Source of the DNA: a bacterium
GTDB taxonomy: Bacteria; Pseudomonadota; Gammaproteobacteria; Pseudomonadales; Moraxellaceae
Reading direction: 5' to 3'
Assembly (NCBI GenBank): GCA_029945725.1
Contig: JAQSDB010000003.1
Coordinates: forward strand, 189,842 to 253,841
DNA: 64,000 nt
Part shown: positions 15,279-25,418 of the stretch, one piece after another
Layout of the letters: each line of letters begins with the position of its first letter
Position numbering within the stretch: the first letter of the stretch is position 1
Program-made: the position numbers and the translations under genes
Notes under the pieces: model-generated
Told to the model about the DNA's origin: nothing
Databases searched by the model: none
Seen by the model: the letters and a program-made list of their open reading frames with translations, nothing else

Positions 15279-17441
15279 TCAGACACCAAAATGACCACGG
15301 GTATAACCCCATGCGGCAGCAGCGACAATGAGCATCAGCAGCAACCACCAGACCCAGTGATGCTGCTTCTCGGCATAGGGATCGGCCAGTGCGCGCTCGG
15401 CGCCTTTCGGCAATTCGGCGAGCTGCGTCAGTGCCGTACCGAAAGCGATATTGATGCCGGCGCGCGTGTTCACCGCCCAGCCATTGGCATCGAGCATCGG
15501 CGCGAGATTGCGTTTGCGCAGCTTGAACCAGGCCAGCACCATGGACGGCCCGGAAATCAGCAGCACCACACCGAGCAGCGCCAGCGGCATCTGCCACCAC
15601 AACAGCGAAAGAAACCCGGCAGCAATCGCCGCCAGCGCGGTGCCGATGGCACCAACCGCGAGGCCGATGGCGGCAAAAATACCGGCGAACCTGGCGATAT
15701 CAAACGGCGGCACGGCGGCTGCCGCTGGTGCGGGTGCTGCAGCGGCTGCCACCGCCGCGGCCGGGGCATTTTCCACATGCGTGGCCGACGCCGTTACGCT
15801 GCTGGCTGATTTTTCTTCAATCGCCTTGTCGCGCGATGCCGCCATTTTCTGCATCTGGCCCGAGATCATTTTTCCGATACGCCGGTACGGCGTCCAGAAT
15901 GCCTCGCGCACGCTGATGGAGTGTTCGATCAGCTTGACCACATGCGCATCCCAGTCCACGCCCTTGCGGTCATAGAAAATGCCGTTGCGCCCCAGCATCA
16001 GGTTGCCGGCATCGCCGGCGGTGATCGCCGCCACGATCAGCATCTTTTCTGCGCTGCCGCGGCGCGTGCATTCGCAATACACCAGATAGCTGCCGCTGGC
16101 GGCGGCCATGGCGCTGTGCCGGCCGAGATCATTCACGCGCACGGTGAGGTCGGCACTTTTCCCGTCGATGAACAGCGTGCCTGCCTGGAAGATGGCCTTG
16201 TCGCGGCGTGTATAGAATTCACGGAAGGAAATGAAGTTGTTCAGCAGCATGACCAGGTTTTTCTGGAAGCGGACCAGCTTGTCCACATCAAGCAGGCCTT
16301 CCGCCTCTGCAGCAACCGCCTTGTCCTGCGCTACCAGTGCCAGCAACTGCTCGCGCACATCATTGGCCACCAGCCATTCGATGCGGGCCGGTTCGAGCGC
16401 ATCGATGCCAAGCACCGGCTTTTCGCCCAGCCAGGTGAAATACGGTGCGCACTTTTCTGCAATGCCGTTCCAGTCTTTCGCTGAAAGCGAGGTTTTTTCC
16501 CCCAGCAAGGGCAGCACCACTTTCTCGCGGAAACGGGTGAGCGCATCAATCCACGCCGGATTGATGCCGTCGACCAGGGGCAGATCACGGCCTGGCGCAA
16601 TATTGGCCAAGGGCAGACCGGCTGTTTGCGCCGAGTTGGCCATGTCCAGTGCGGCCAGACGAACCAGCTCGGCCTCTTCGCCATTCATCAGGGCGCCCGC
16701 ACGCGGATCAAATTCCGCCATGCGCACGCGATTGAAAAAGTCGTCGATTTTTTCGCGCAGCCCGGAGAGTGCGGCAATCGCTTCTTCGGTTGCCGCGCCG
16801 AAAGGCTGCAAGGCGGCCTCCTTGCCGGCACGCTGATGCCAGGCGGCAAAGGTTTCGGCCTGGATAAAAAACCCGTTAATTTTTTCTTCGGAAACCGCGG
16901 GCTCGTTGCTGCGATCCGTTTCAGCTCCCATGCAGGCAATGATGTCGGCAATGGCGGCTTTCAGTGCTTCGTCATCCGTCATGGTCGCCGGCACAAAACC
17001 ATCGCCATTGGGTTTTTCCGGCGGAAACACTGCCGCCAGATCATCGGTATCCAGCACCGAAATCTGTGCTGCATCCGGCAAGCCGATATTGACCAGCAGG
17101 CGCCGTGCCGATGCCGCCAGATGCCGGCCGGCCTCCGAATCATTCAGTGCCGACAGCGGCAAATCCTCTCCGGAAAAAAGCACGGCAGGATCGTTCAGGA
17201 CGGAAAGCGCCCAGTCGACGGCGTTCAGCAATTCCGGCGCACGGATTCGCCCGTCCTTGTCGGCATCAATGTATTCCAGTGTGCGCGCATCAAACTCAAG
17301 CCCCTGCACCGGGCAGGCCAGTGCCGCCCAGAGCTTCTGGTCGAGGGTGTGCAGGGCCGCCAGATCGGCCGGGGTATCGATACGTACCTGATCAAAACCA
17401 CCGGACCGGAAAAAACGCCAGTGATGGGAAATTGCCGTCAT
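15279..17441 (-). CDS. EF-hand-containing membrane protein, unknown function
   Basis: About 720 residues starting at MTAISHHWRFFRSGGFDQV, whose ATG has AAGGAA about 6 nt upstream; the track start at 17483 is 14 codons too early. A canonical EF-hand loop DADKDGRIRAPEL lies near residue 60, suggesting calcium binding. A long cytosolic or periplasmic helical part follows, then an Ala-rich linker (about 570-600). Two or three hydrophobic segments follow (IFAAIGLAVGAIGTALAAIAAGFLSLLWW and ALLGVVLLISGPSMVLAW), and a final helix near the C-terminus (WWLLLMLIVAAAAWGY). I do not recognise a characterised family. It precedes the Asp-type hydrolase by 19 nt. Confidence 0.7.
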   Translation of the reverse strand: MTAISHHWRFFRSGGFDQVRIDTPADLAALHTLDQKLWAALACPVQGLEFDARTLEYIDADKDGRIRAPELLNAVDWALSVLNDPAVLFSGEDLPLSALNDSEAGRHLAASARRLLVNIGLPDAAQISVLDTDDLAAVFPPEKPNGDGFVPATMTDDEALKAAIADIIACMGAETDRSNEPAVSEEKINGFFIQAETFAAWHQRAGKEAALQPFGAATEEAIAALSGLREKIDDFFNRVRMAEFDPRAGALMNGEEAELVRLAALDMANSAQTAGLPLANIAPGRDLPLVDGINPAWIDALTRFREKVVLPLLGEKTSLSAKDWNGIAEKCAPYFTWLGEKPVLGIDALEPARIEWLVANDVREQLLALVAQDKAVAAEAEGLLDVDKLVRFQKNLVMLLNNFISFREFYTRRDKAIFQAGTLFIDGKSADLTVRVNDLGRHSAMAAASGSYLVYCECTRRGSAEKMLIVAAITAGDAGNLMLGRNGIFYDRKGVDWDAHVVKLIEHSISVREAFWTPYRRIGKMISGQMQKMAASRDKAIEEKSASSVTASATHVENAPAAAVAAAAAPAPAAAAVPPFDIARFAGIFAAIGLAVGAIGTALAAIAAGFLSLLWWQMPLALLGVVLLISGPSMVLAWFKLRKRNLAPMLDANGWAVNTRAGINIAFGTALTQLAELPKGAERALADPYAEKQHHWVWWLLLMLIVAAAAWGYTRGHFGV

Positions 17442-17517
17442 GAGAGTTTCCTTGCAGGGGGCATTCAGAGATGCCCCGTCCATAAAAATAAAAGAGTAAA
17501 AGAGCCGGCAGCAGGGC

Positions 17518-18519
17518 TCAAGCGCCGGCGGGCGGCGCGGACGCCAGCATCAGCGCCAGGGCGGCATGCACCGGGGCGCGCAGGTCATCACGCTCGTTGG
17601 CCAGCTGGTGCGAGGCTTCCGGCAGCATGACCTCGTGCTCGACATGAAAATGGCGCTGCACAAAGCGGTTGTTGTAGGGCCATTCCACCGTCTCGTCGCG
17701 CATTCCCTGCACCATCAATACCGGAAAATCACACGCCGGAAGCTGCTCCATATGATGCACCCAGCGCCTGAGCGCGCCAATCCATCCCATGGGCACCATG
17801 CGGTCCTGCAGCGGATCTTCATCCTGCACAAAGCGCAAAAAATCCTTGTCACTGCTGTTGGCCCTGAATATGCGCGGGACGGCTTTCTGGAAATGCCGGA
17901 TCAGCCAGAAGCCAAAGCGGATTCTCGTCCATTGTGCAGGACGCAGCAGCGGCGCCAGCAACAGGACTTTTTGCAAAGCCGGCACCTTGCCCGCTGCCCG
18001 CTCGCTCAGCACGTAATCCATGAGGATGGCCCCGCCGGTACTTTGACCGACGCCGTAAAAAGGCCAGGGCAGGTCGCTGCCATATTGCGCCAGCGCTTCT
18101 TTCAGCACGAACTGGTAGTGCGAAAAATCGGGGATATCCATGCGCGCACCGCCAGACAGGCCGTGACCCGGCAGATCGTAAACAAACACCGCATAACCGC
18201 GCGTGAGACTGTCCCGGATGATGTGGCCATAAAGGCCGGAGTGATCGAGATAGCCATGCAGGATGAAAACCGTGCCTTTGGCCGCCGCTATGCCGGGAGG
18301 CATGAAAACCTGACCCAGCAGACGATAACCGTAAGCGTCAAACCAGCCGGCGTAGTGCCGCACACCGGGCAGGGTTTTTTCGAAATCAAGACCGTAAAAA
18401 TGCACGTAGTCCGCCAAGGCATCACGCAACGGTGCATAGACCGCAAGATCAAGACGCCGCAATGCCTGCCGGACAGCCTCGACATCCAGCGGCGTTGCCA
18501 GGCCAGCGTTTGATGCCAT
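17518..18519 (-). CDS. Alpha/beta hydrolase, lysophospholipase / monoacylglycerol lipase-like
   Basis: A 333-residue serine hydrolase of the S33 / hydrolase_4 type. It shows HGYLDHSGLYGHII (oxyanion turn), YDLPGHGLSGG, and the nucleophile elbow VGQSTGGAIL. Downstream, VQGMRDETV supplies the acid and EASHQLANE the His. There is no signal peptide, so it is probably cytoplasmic. GGAGG precedes the ATG. It reads toward the EF-hand gene with 76 nt between them. Lipid monoester hydrolysis is inferred from family. Confidence 0.78.
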   Translation of the reverse strand: MASNAGLATPLDVEAVRQALRRLDLAVYAPLRDALADYVHFYGLDFEKTLPGVRHYAGWFDAYGYRLLGQVFMPPGIAAAKGTVFILHGYLDHSGLYGHIIRDSLTRGYAVFVYDLPGHGLSGGARMDIPDFSHYQFVLKEALAQYGSDLPWPFYGVGQSTGGAILMDYVLSERAAGKVPALQKVLLLAPLLRPAQWTRIRFGFWLIRHFQKAVPRIFRANSSDKDFLRFVQDEDPLQDRMVPMGWIGALRRWVHHMEQLPACDFPVLMVQGMRDETVEWPYNNRFVQRHFHVEHEVMLPEASHQLANERDDLRAPVHAALALMLASAPPAGA

Positions 18520-18765
18520 ACAACCTCCGCAACCGTTTCATCCGCCGTGTTATAGCACGAACGCATGTCTTCAAAGATATCGCCAAAGCCCGATGCAGGG
18601 CACAGACCGCTTAATACGATCATGACGCTTGTGCAGCAACGCCACCGGCGCCGTTACGCACTGCAACGGCGGCGACTGGCTGTCAGGGGAAAGGGGGTTG
18701 ATCATCATCTCGATGACAGAAAAAACACGGCGCATCCGGCAATGTCTTTTTCTTCCGGCACCGTG

Positions 18766-19158
18766 CTATTCGGTTTCTCTTCTGTCACGACCGCGCCGGC
18801 GATCCGGCTGAATGGCCGTGCCGCGACGAACATCGCGCCGGTCGCGGCTTTTGTGGCGGCGGTCGCCGTGGCGGTGCTCAATGCCATCCCAGCCTCCCGT
18901 TGCCAGTACCTCGCTGCCATCGGCCGTTTCCAGCGCTTCAAGATGGGTAATCAGGCCGACCTCGGCCAGCACCTCGAGGTAGCGATTACCGGCATCAAGA
19001 TCAACATCGTGCTTGATGATTGCCGGCTTTGCCGCCAGCAGCGCTTCCACCCGGGCCGCCGTCACATGAAAAAATTCGGCCAGATTGACGGCCACCTCGG
19101 CATGACTGAGGCCGGGCAGGTATTTGCCGCGAAAAACCAGACGGTAACGTGAGGTCAT
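18766..19158 (-). CDS. Small protein with bL12-like helical domain and Arg-rich tail
   Basis: About 130 residues starting at MTSRYRLVF; the second ATG (19158) has AGGGA at 7 nt and is preferred over 19164. Residues 1-75 resemble a small domain often seen at the N-terminus of proteobacterial membrane proteins (YRLVFRGKYLPG, then LLAAKPAIIKHDVDLDAG and YLEVLAEVGLI). Here it is followed not by membrane helices but by a very basic tail (DRRHKSRDRRDVRRG). Nucleic-acid or anionic-surface binding is possible, with no direct evidence. It is oriented toward the lipase-like gene but separated from it by 246 bp. Confidence 0.55.
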   Translation of the reverse strand: MTSRYRLVFRGKYLPGLSHAEVAVNLAEFFHVTAARVEALLAAKPAIIKHDVDLDAGNRYLEVLAEVGLITHLEALETADGSEVLATGGWDGIEHRHGDRRHKSRDRRDVRRGTAIQPDRRRGRDRRETE

Positions 19159-19309
19159 GAGCATCCCTGTTGTTTTTATAGGGGATCGGGTTATCCCGAT
19201 ACGGCATGTCTGCCTTACAGGTTAGGCCGGCCGGTCGCTGATGCAAAGCGTGGCATTTATGCAAACTGACATACGGAGTGATGCGTTTCCCGCGCGGTGC
19301 GGGCCATAA

Positions 19310-19336
19310 AAAAAGGGCGCACAAGGCGCCCTTTTT
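19310..19336. terminator. Terminator after fba
   Basis: AAAAAGGGCGC-ACAAG-GCGCCCTTTTT lies 14 nt beyond the fba stop on the minus strand and ends the tkt-epd-pgk-fba run. Confidence 0.88.
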
Positions 19337-19349
19337 CATGCCCGGCCCC

Positions 19350-20414
19350 TCATTTCACGCTTTGCTTCAGCTCACCCGAGGCATAGCGATCCGTCATCTT
19401 TTCCAGTGACAGCGGCTTGATCCTGCTGGCCTGACCGGCCGCGCCAAACGCCTCGTAACGGGCAATGGCGATGTCACGCATGGCCTCGATGGTGTCCTTG
19501 AGGTATTTGCGCGGATCAAACTCGGCCGGATTTTTGGCGAGATGACGGCGAATGGCGCCCGTTGCTGCCAGACGCAGGTCCGTATCGATATTCACCTTGC
19601 GTACGCCGTGCTTGATGGCCTCGACAATCTGCTCGACCGGCACACCGTAGGTTTCCTTGATGTCGCCACCGTACTGGTTGATGACGGCCAGCCATTCCTG
19701 CGGCACCGAGCTGGAGCCGTGCATCACCAGATGCGTATTGGGAATGCGCGCATGAATTTCCTTCACGCGGCTGATCGACAGGATGTCGCCGGTGGGCGGA
19801 CGCGTGAACTTGTAGGCGCCGTGCGAGGTGCCAATGGCAATGGCCAGCGCATCAACGCCGGTATCGCGCACAAACTGCGCCGCTTCTTCCGGATCGGTCA
19901 GCAGCTGCGAATGATCCAGCACGCCTTCGGCACCGACACCGTCTTCTTCACCGGCCATGCCGGTTTCCAGCGAACCAAGGCAGCCGATCTCGCCTTCCAC
20001 CGACACGCCACAGGCATGTGCAAGCTCGACCACATTACGGGTCACGCGCACGTTGTAATCGTAATCAGCGGGCGTCTTGCCATCTTCCTTCAGCGAGCCA
20101 TCCATCATCACGGAAGAAAAGCCGAGCTGGATGGAGCGCTGGCAGATAGCCGGCGAAGTACCGTGATCCTGGTGCATGACCACGGGGATATGCGGAAACT
20201 CCTCGATCGCCGCCAGAATCATGTGGCGCAGGAAGGGCGCACCGGCGTATTTGCGTGCACCGGCCGAGGCCTGCACGATCACGGGCGAATCCGTTTTGTG
20301 CGCCGCTTCCATGATGGCGCGCATCTGTTCGAGGTTGTTCACATTGAATGCCGGCACGCCGTAACCGTTTTCGGCGGCGTGATCGAGCATCTGTCGCAAG
20401 CTGATAAGTGCCAT
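19350..20414 (-). CDS. fba: Class II fructose-1,6-bisphosphate aldolase (Calvin-type)
   Basis: A 354-residue zinc-dependent aldolase interconverting fructose-1,6-bisphosphate with dihydroxyacetone phosphate and glyceraldehyde-3-phosphate. Zinc and catalytic signatures are visible: [10 protein letters not shown] (first His/Asp), VEGEIGCLG (Glu), [11 protein letters not shown] (His), VMHGSSSVP (His) and [10 protein letters not shown]. Sequence and length fit the CbbA/Fba subgroup common in Pseudomonas rather than E. coli FbaA. The RBS GAGGAAT lies inside the last codons of the DUF559 gene, whose TAG ends 3 nt before this ATG. It closes the minus-strand carbon-metabolism run. Confidence 0.95.
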   Translation of the reverse strand: MALISLRQMLDHAAENGYGVPAFNVNNLEQMRAIMEAAHKTDSPVIVQASAGARKYAGAPFLRHMILAAIEEFPHIPVVMHQDHGTSPAICQRSIQLGFSSVMMDGSLKEDGKTPADYDYNVRVTRNVVELAHACGVSVEGEIGCLGSLETGMAGEEDGVGAEGVLDHSQLLTDPEEAAQFVRDTGVDALAIAIGTSHGAYKFTRPPTGDILSISRVKEIHARIPNTHLVMHGSSSVPQEWLAVINQYGGDIKETYGVPVEQIVEAIKHGVRKVNIDTDLRLAATGAIRRHLAKNPAEFDPRKYLKDTIEAMRDIAIARYEAFGAAGQASRIKPLSLEKMTDRYASGELKQSVK

Positions 20415-20417
20415 TTT

Positions 20418-20825
20418 CTATTCCTCAATCAATGCCCCCAAAGAGTCCCCCTCTCCCCGCTTGCGGGGAGAGGGCCGGGGTGAGGGGCGGTTTTCAATTA
20501 CCTGACGGATGCACTCAAGCACCGCATCCGTCTTCAAAATCACATCATCATTCCAGAAACGTAAAACAGTGAGTCCGCGCTCTTCCAGGAAATCGGTTCT
20601 CTCCTGATCATACTGCGTACGTTCAATATGCTGACCGCCATCAAGCTCGACGACCAAACATCGCTCTGCGCAGTAAAAGTCCAGCACATAAGGCGGCAGG
20701 GGGAATTGCTGGCGAAACTTCAGCCCCAAAAAATGCCGCCCTCTTAAATGTCGCCACAACTGTTGTTCGGCATCCGTTTGGCACCTGCGCAAAAGGCGCG
20801 CGAACTCGCCATTCTGTTTTCGCAT
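20418..20825 (-). CDS. DUF559 (Vsr/endonuclease-fold) protein inserted between pgk and fba
   Basis: A 135-residue DUF559 protein, a small domain of the very-short-patch-repair / restriction-endonuclease fold. Conserved parts are AEQQLWRHLRGRHFLGLKFRQQFPL, the catalytic-like VLDFYCAERCLVVELDGGQH (D and ExD), and LEERGLTVLRFWNDDV. The C-terminal end RPSPRPSPRKRGEG is translated directly from the left palindromic repeat, as typical for this family. It interrupts the otherwise compact pgk-fba spacing and its stop is 3 nt from the fba start. DUF559 genes travel with such palindromes; the actual activity is not established. Confidence 0.8.
   Translation of the reverse strand: MRKQNGEFARLLRRCQTDAEQQLWRHLRGRHFLGLKFRQQFPLPPYVLDFYCAERCLVVELDGGQHIERTQYDQERTDFLEERGLTVLRFWNDDVILKTDAVLECIRQVIENRPSPRPSPRKRGEGDSLGALIEE
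20449..20490. repeat. Left palindrome of the DUF559 island
   Basis: CCCTCTCCCCGC-TT-GCGGGGAGAGGG followed by a GGGGTGAGGGGC tail. It is the inverted counterpart of 20850-20889 and lies within the 3' end of the DUF559 reading frame. Confidence 0.88.
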
Positions 20826-20849
20826 ACGACATCCTTGTCGTTATCGAGA

Positions 20850-20889
20850 GCCCCTCACCCCAACCCTCTCCCCGCTCACGGGGAGAGGG
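20850..20889. repeat. Right palindrome of the DUF559 island
   Basis: GCCCCTCACCCC-aa-CCCTCTCCCCG-CTCA-CGGGGAGAGGG, the mirror of 20449-20490. It lies between the pgk stop and the DUF559 start. Confidence 0.88.
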
Positions 20890-20906
20890 AGAAAGTCAAA
20901 ATCACC

Positions 20907-22097
20907 TTATTTCTTCGCCGCTTCTTCCAGTGCAACTACCGCCGGCAGTTTTTTGCCTTCCACAAACTCGAGGAAGGCGCCGCCGCCGGTGGAAATGTAG
21001 GAAATCTTTTCCGATACACCGTATTTATCAATCGCCGCCAGCGTATCGCCGCCACCGGCAATCGAGAATGCTGCGCTGTCAGCAATCGCGTGCGAAAGCA
21101 CTTCGGTGCCGTGACCAAACTTGTCGACTTCAAACACGCCGACCGGGCCATTCCACAAAATGGTTCTGGCGGACTTCAGCATGCCGGCAAACAGGGCAGC
21201 CGTTTTCGGGCCGACATCCAGAATCATGTCGTTGTCGCCAACCGCTTCAACATTCTTTACCACGGCCTCAGCAGCATTCACGAAGGCCATGAAATCATCG
21301 ATCGGGCCTTTGACTTCAGCCACCACCACATCAACCGGCAGCGGCACACTCACTCTGGCCGCAATCGCCCTGGCGGTCTCCAGCAGCTCGTGCTCGCACA
21401 GTGACTTGCCGACATTGAAACCTGCTGCTGCCAGAAAGGTGTTGGCGATGCCGCCACCGACAATCAGCTGGTCGCAAAGTCCGGCGAGCGATGTCAGCAC
21501 ATCGAGCTTGGTCGAGACTTTCGAGCCCGCCACAATCGCCACCATCGGACGTTCGGGTTTTGCCAGGGCCTTTTCCAGCGCCTCCAGCTCGGCCGCCAGC
21601 AGGGGGCCGGCAGCCGCCACTTTGGCAAACTTTGCCACGCCGTGGGTGGAGCCCTCGGCGCGGTGCGCCGTACCGAAGGCATCCATCACGAAAACATCGC
21701 AGAGGGCCGCATATTTCTGCGCCAGCTCGTCAGTGTTTTTCTTTTCGCCCTTGTTGAAGCGCACGTTTTCAAACAGCACGATGTCGCCGGCCTTGATGTC
21801 GACACCATCCAGATAATCCTTCAGCAGGGGCACATCACGACCCAGTGCCTTCGACAGATAATCGGCCACCGGCTTCAGGGAATTTTCTTCGGAGAACTCG
21901 CCCTCAACCGGGCGCCCGAGATGCGAGCACACCATCAGGGCGGCACCTTTTTCCAGGGCCAGCCGGATCGTGGGCAGGGCCGCCTCGATACGCGCTGCAC
22001 TGGCAACGGCGCCATTCTTTACGGGCACATTCAGATCCTCGCGAATCAGAACGCGCTTTCCCTGCAGATCCAGATCGGACATCTTGATAACGGACAT
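20907..22097 (-). CDS. pgk: Phosphoglycerate kinase
   Basis: A 396-residue glycolytic enzyme transferring phosphate between 1,3-bisphosphoglycerate and ADP. It carries the substrate-binding N-domain motif [14 protein letters not shown], the [15 protein letters not shown] loop, [10 protein letters not shown], the hinge helix and the C-terminal nucleotide motif [17 protein letters not shown] and [10 protein letters not shown]. Length is normal. It starts 7 nt after the epd-like stop, so co-transcription is near certain. Downstream the DUF559 island separates it from fba. Confidence 0.96.
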   Translation of the reverse strand: MSVIKMSDLDLQGKRVLIREDLNVPVKNGAVASAARIEAALPTIRLALEKGAALMVCSHLGRPVEGEFSEENSLKPVADYLSKALGRDVPLLKDYLDGVDIKAGDIVLFENVRFNKGEKKNTDELAQKYAALCDVFVMDAFGTAHRAEGSTHGVAKFAKVAAAGPLLAAELEALEKALAKPERPMVAIVAGSKVSTKLDVLTSLAGLCDQLIVGGGIANTFLAAAGFNVGKSLCEHELLETARAIAARVSVPLPVDVVVAEVKGPIDDFMAFVNAAEAVVKNVEAVGDNDMILDVGPKTAALFAGMLKSARTILWNGPVGVFEVDKFGHGTEVLSHAIADSAAFSIAGGGDTLAAIDKYGVSEKISYISTGGGAFLEFVEGKKLPAVVALEEAAKK

Positions 22098-22104
22098 CGG
22101 AAAC

Positions 22105-23112
22105 CTACCTCTTGCTTAAATACCCGCACAAATCGAGAAGACGATTGGCGTAACCCCATTCGTTGTCATACCAGACCAGCACTTTGGCCTGCCGTCCGGC
22201 CACCAGTGTTCCGGTGGCATCAAAAATCAGCGAATACGGTGAGTGCGTGAAATCGCTGGAGACCAGCAGCTCCTCGCAATAACCGAGAATGCCGGCGTAG
22301 CCGCCCGCTGCACTGGCGGCAAAAACCGCGTTGATGGCCGCGGCGCTGACGTCTTTCCTGCAGACAAAACTGAAATCAATGGCCGCCACATTCTGCGTCG
22401 GCACGCGCAGCGAATAGCCTTCAATGCGCTGACCGCTGTCGGGCAGGACGCGGCGCAGGGCACCGATGCTGCTGGACGTCGTCGGAATGATGTTCACGCT
22501 GGCCGCACGGCCACGGCGCAGGTCGCGATGCGTCCTGTCCAGCACGCTCTGGTCCGACGTCATGGCATGAATCTCGGTCATCAGGCCGGATTCAATGCCA
22601 AAGGCTTCGTCGATGATTTTCACCAGCGGCACCAGCGCATGCGTGGTGCAGGAAACACTGGAAATAATGCGGTGCTCGGGGCGCACGCTTTCGTGATTCA
22701 CGCCATAGACCAGCGTGGCATCCACTTCATCAAACGGCGCCGCACCGATGATGACTTTTCCGGCACCTGCCGCGAGATGGCGCGCCGCTTCATCACGCGC
22801 GCGGAATTCACCGGTGCACTCCAGCACCACATCAATGCCGAGCGCGGCCCAGGGCAGATTTTCCGGTACCGGCTCGCTCAGCAGCGAAATCCGGTGGCCA
22901 TTGATCTGCAGCTCGCTGCCGGACAGCGCGACTTCACCGGCGAAGCGGCCATGGGTGCTGTCATAGCGCGTCAGGTGAGCCAGCGTTTCCGGCGAGCCGA
23001 GATCATTGATGGCAACAAATTCCAGCGCCGGGCTGGCGCCGGACTCAAAATACGCACGCAGCACGTTACGGCCGATGCGGCCATAACCGTTGATAGCAAT
23101 GCGTAATGCCAT
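22105..23112 (-). CDS. epd: Erythrose-4-phosphate dehydrogenase-like member of the GAPDH family
   Basis: A GAPDH-family protein of about 335 residues starting at [20 protein letters not shown] (ATG at 23112; the track start adds 14 codons). It resembles Epd more than Gap[10 protein letters not shown] with a preceding [22 protein letters not shown]-type strand, and [16 protein letters not shown]. The catalytic Cys is present, but the motif reads SCTTHA instead of the near-invariant SCTTN. The gene sits between tkt and pgk, the classical epd-pgk-fba order. Epd oxidises erythrose-4-phosphate for pyridoxal phosphate synthesis; GAPDH activity cannot be excluded. Confidence 0.8.
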   Translation of the reverse strand: MALRIAINGYGRIGRNVLRAYFESGASPALEFVAINDLGSPETLAHLTRYDSTHGRFAGEVALSGSELQINGHRISLLSEPVPENLPWAALGIDVVLECTGEFRARDEAARHLAAGAGKVIIGAAPFDEVDATLVYGVNHESVRPEHRIISSVSCTTHALVPLVKIIDEAFGIESGLMTEIHAMTSDQSVLDRTHRDLRRGRAASVNIIPTTSSSIGALRRVLPDSGQRIEGYSLRVPTQNVAAIDFSFVCRKDVSAAAINAVFAASAAGGYAGILGYCEELLVSSDFTHSPYSLIFDATGTLVAGRQAKVLVWYDNEWGYANRLLDLCGYLSKR

Positions 23113-23154
23113 ATGCGTCTTCCCGTCAGGACGAATGAGTGAGTCGCCGCACAC

Positions 23155-25164
23155 TCAGGCGCTGATGTCGTTGACGGCATTCACCACGGCATCGGTGGTA
23201 ATGCCGAAATACTGGTAGAGCTGGCCGGCCGGAGCGGATTCGCCAAACGTGGTCATGCCGATGACGCGGCCATCAAGACCGGCAAACTTCCACCAGTAAT
23301 CCACGTGCGAGGCTTCGACCACCACGCGCGCACGGATCGCTGCCGGCAAAACACTTTCGCGATATTCCGGCGTCTGCGCCATGAAAACATCGGTGGACGG
23401 CAGCGACACCACGCGCACGGACTTTCCGGCAGCGGCGAGCTGTTGCTGCGCCTCGACGGCGAGGGAAATTTCCGAACCGGTCGCGATGATGATGGCATCA
23501 AGGACGCTGCCGCTTTCTTTCACCAGCACATAACCACCACGACGCACGTCGGCCAGCTGCTGCGCATCGCGCGGCTGGTGCGGCAGGTTCTGGCGCGAAA
23601 AAATCAGCGCGGTGGGGCCGTCAGCGCGCTCGATGGCGGCTTTCCACGCCACTGCGGATTCCACCGTGTCAGCCGGACGCCACACACTCATGTTCGGTGT
23701 GCCGCGCAGGGAGGCCAGCTGCTCCACCGGCTGGTGCGTCGGGCCGTCTTCGCCGAGGCCGATCGAATCATGCGTATAGACATGGATCACGCGCTGCTTC
23801 ATCAGTGCGGCCATGCGCACGGCATTGCGCGCGTATTCCATGAAGATCAGGAAAGTTGCGCCGTAGGGAATGAAACCGCCATGCAGGGCGATGCCGTTCA
23901 TGATGGCGCTCATGCCGAATTCACGCACACCATAGAAAACATAGTTGCCGGCCGCGTCGTCCTGGATGCCGTGGCAGCCTTTCCAGAGCGTGAGATTGGA
24001 ACCGGCGAGATCGGCGGAACCGCCGAGCAGTTCCGGCAACAGCGGGCCAAAGGCATTGAGCGAATTCTGCGAGGCCTTGCGTGAAGCGATCGTCTCGCCC
24101 TTTTCTGCACAGGCGGCAATCCAGGCATCGGCTTTGGCAGAAAAATCCGCCGGCAACTCGCCTTTCAGGCGGCGCTGCAATTCACGCGCAAGTTCCGGAT
24201 GCGCATGTTCGTAGGCGCGAAACAGGCTGTCCCATTCGCTTTCCAGGGCTTCGCCGCGCGGACGGCCATCCCAGGCTTCGTAAATGTCGGCAGGAATCTC
24301 GAAGGGAGCGTAGCTCCAGCCCAGTGCGGCACGCGTCAGCGCGATTTCGGCATCACCGAGCGGCGCGCCATGACAGTCTTCCTTGCCCTGCTTGTTGGGG
24401 CTGCCGGCACCGATCACGGTACGGCATATGATCAGCGCGGGTTTTTCGCTTTCGCCATGCGCCTTGATGATGGCCGCACGAATCGCTTCGGAATCGTGGC
24501 CGTCAATCTGGCCGATCACCTGCCAGCCGTAGGCTTCAAAACGTTTTTTGGTGTCGTCGCTGAACCAGCCTTCGACTTCGCCGTCGATGGAAATGCCGTT
24601 GTCGTCATAGAAGGCGACGAGCTTGCCGAGCTTGAGCGTGCCGGCCAGCGAACACACTTCATGCGAAATGCCTTCCATCAGGCAGCCATCACCCAGAAAG
24701 GTGTAGGTGTGGTGATCGACGACGTTGAAATCACCGCGATTGAATTGTGCCGCCAGGGTTTTTTCCGCTATCGCCATGCCGACGGCATTGGCCAGACCCT
24801 GGCCGAGCGGGCCGGTGGTAGTTTCGATGCCGGGCGTGTAACCGAGCTCGGGGTGACCCGGCGTCTTGCTGTGCAGCTGGCGGAAATGCTTCAGGTCATC
24901 AATCGAGAGGTCGTAGCCCGTGAGGTGCAGGAGGGCGTACTGCAGCATGGAGCCGTGGCCGTTGGAGAGGACGAAACGGTCGCGGTTGGCCCAGGCCGGA
25001 TTTTTCGGGTTGTAGCGCATGGGACCGCGCCACAGCACTTCGGCAATATCCGCCATGCCCATGGGCGCACCCGGATGACCGGAATTGGCCTTTTGCACGG
25101 CATCCATGGCGAGGGCACGAATGGCATTGGCAAGGCGGCGTTCGGGAAGGGCGGCGGCGGGCAT
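23155..25164 (-). CDS. tkt: Transketolase
   Basis: Thiamine-diphosphate enzyme of the pentose phosphate pathway, 669 residues from [17 protein letters not shown]. The track start at 25374 is too early; the ATG at 25164 has GGAGAG about 6 nt upstream. Family motifs include [16 protein letters not shown], the ThDP motif [24 protein letters not shown], and the C-terminal [16 protein letters not shown]. It leads the run tkt-epd-pgk-fba, and its sugar product erythrose-4-phosphate is the substrate of the epd gene product 42 nt downstream. Confidence 0.95.
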   Translation of the reverse strand: MPAAALPERRLANAIRALAMDAVQKANSGHPGAPMGMADIAEVLWRGPMRYNPKNPAWANRDRFVLSNGHGSMLQYALLHLTGYDLSIDDLKHFRQLHSKTPGHPELGYTPGIETTTGPLGQGLANAVGMAIAEKTLAAQFNRGDFNVVDHHTYTFLGDGCLMEGISHEVCSLAGTLKLGKLVAFYDDNGISIDGEVEGWFSDDTKKRFEAYGWQVIGQIDGHDSEAIRAAIIKAHGESEKPALIICRTVIGAGSPNKQGKEDCHGAPLGDAEIALTRAALGWSYAPFEIPADIYEAWDGRPRGEALESEWDSLFRAYEHAHPELARELQRRLKGELPADFSAKADAWIAACAEKGETIASRKASQNSLNAFGPLLPELLGGSADLAGSNLTLWKGCHGIQDDAAGNYVFYGVREFGMSAIMNGIALHGGFIPYGATFLIFMEYARNAVRMAALMKQRVIHVYTHDSIGLGEDGPTHQPVEQLASLRGTPNMSVWRPADTVESAVAWKAAIERADGPTALIFSRQNLPHQPRDAQQLADVRRGGYVLVKESGSVLDAIIIATGSEISLAVEAQQQLAAAGKSVRVVSLPSTDVFMAQTPEYRESVLPAAIRARVVVEASHVDYWWKFAGLDGRVIGMTTFGESAPAGQLYQYFGITTDAVVNAVNDISA

Positions 25165-25418
25165 GTGACTCTCCGGGGCTGGCCATGGGAATGGCCCGAA
25201 AAAATGAGGGCGTATTGTCCCCGAAAGGCCTGCGACAAGAAACCTTTGTCTGCCGCCAGCACGGCACCGGTTACTGACACACACCTGTTGCACTGTCCCG
25301 TTCGTTTCGTCGGAGCGATGCCCCGAAAGAGCAGCCTGAAACAGCAAAGGCGGAATAATGCCGCGCCTTGCCACTACAATGACAAACGTTACGGTGCCAA
25401 CCTCAAGGAGCCTGCAAA

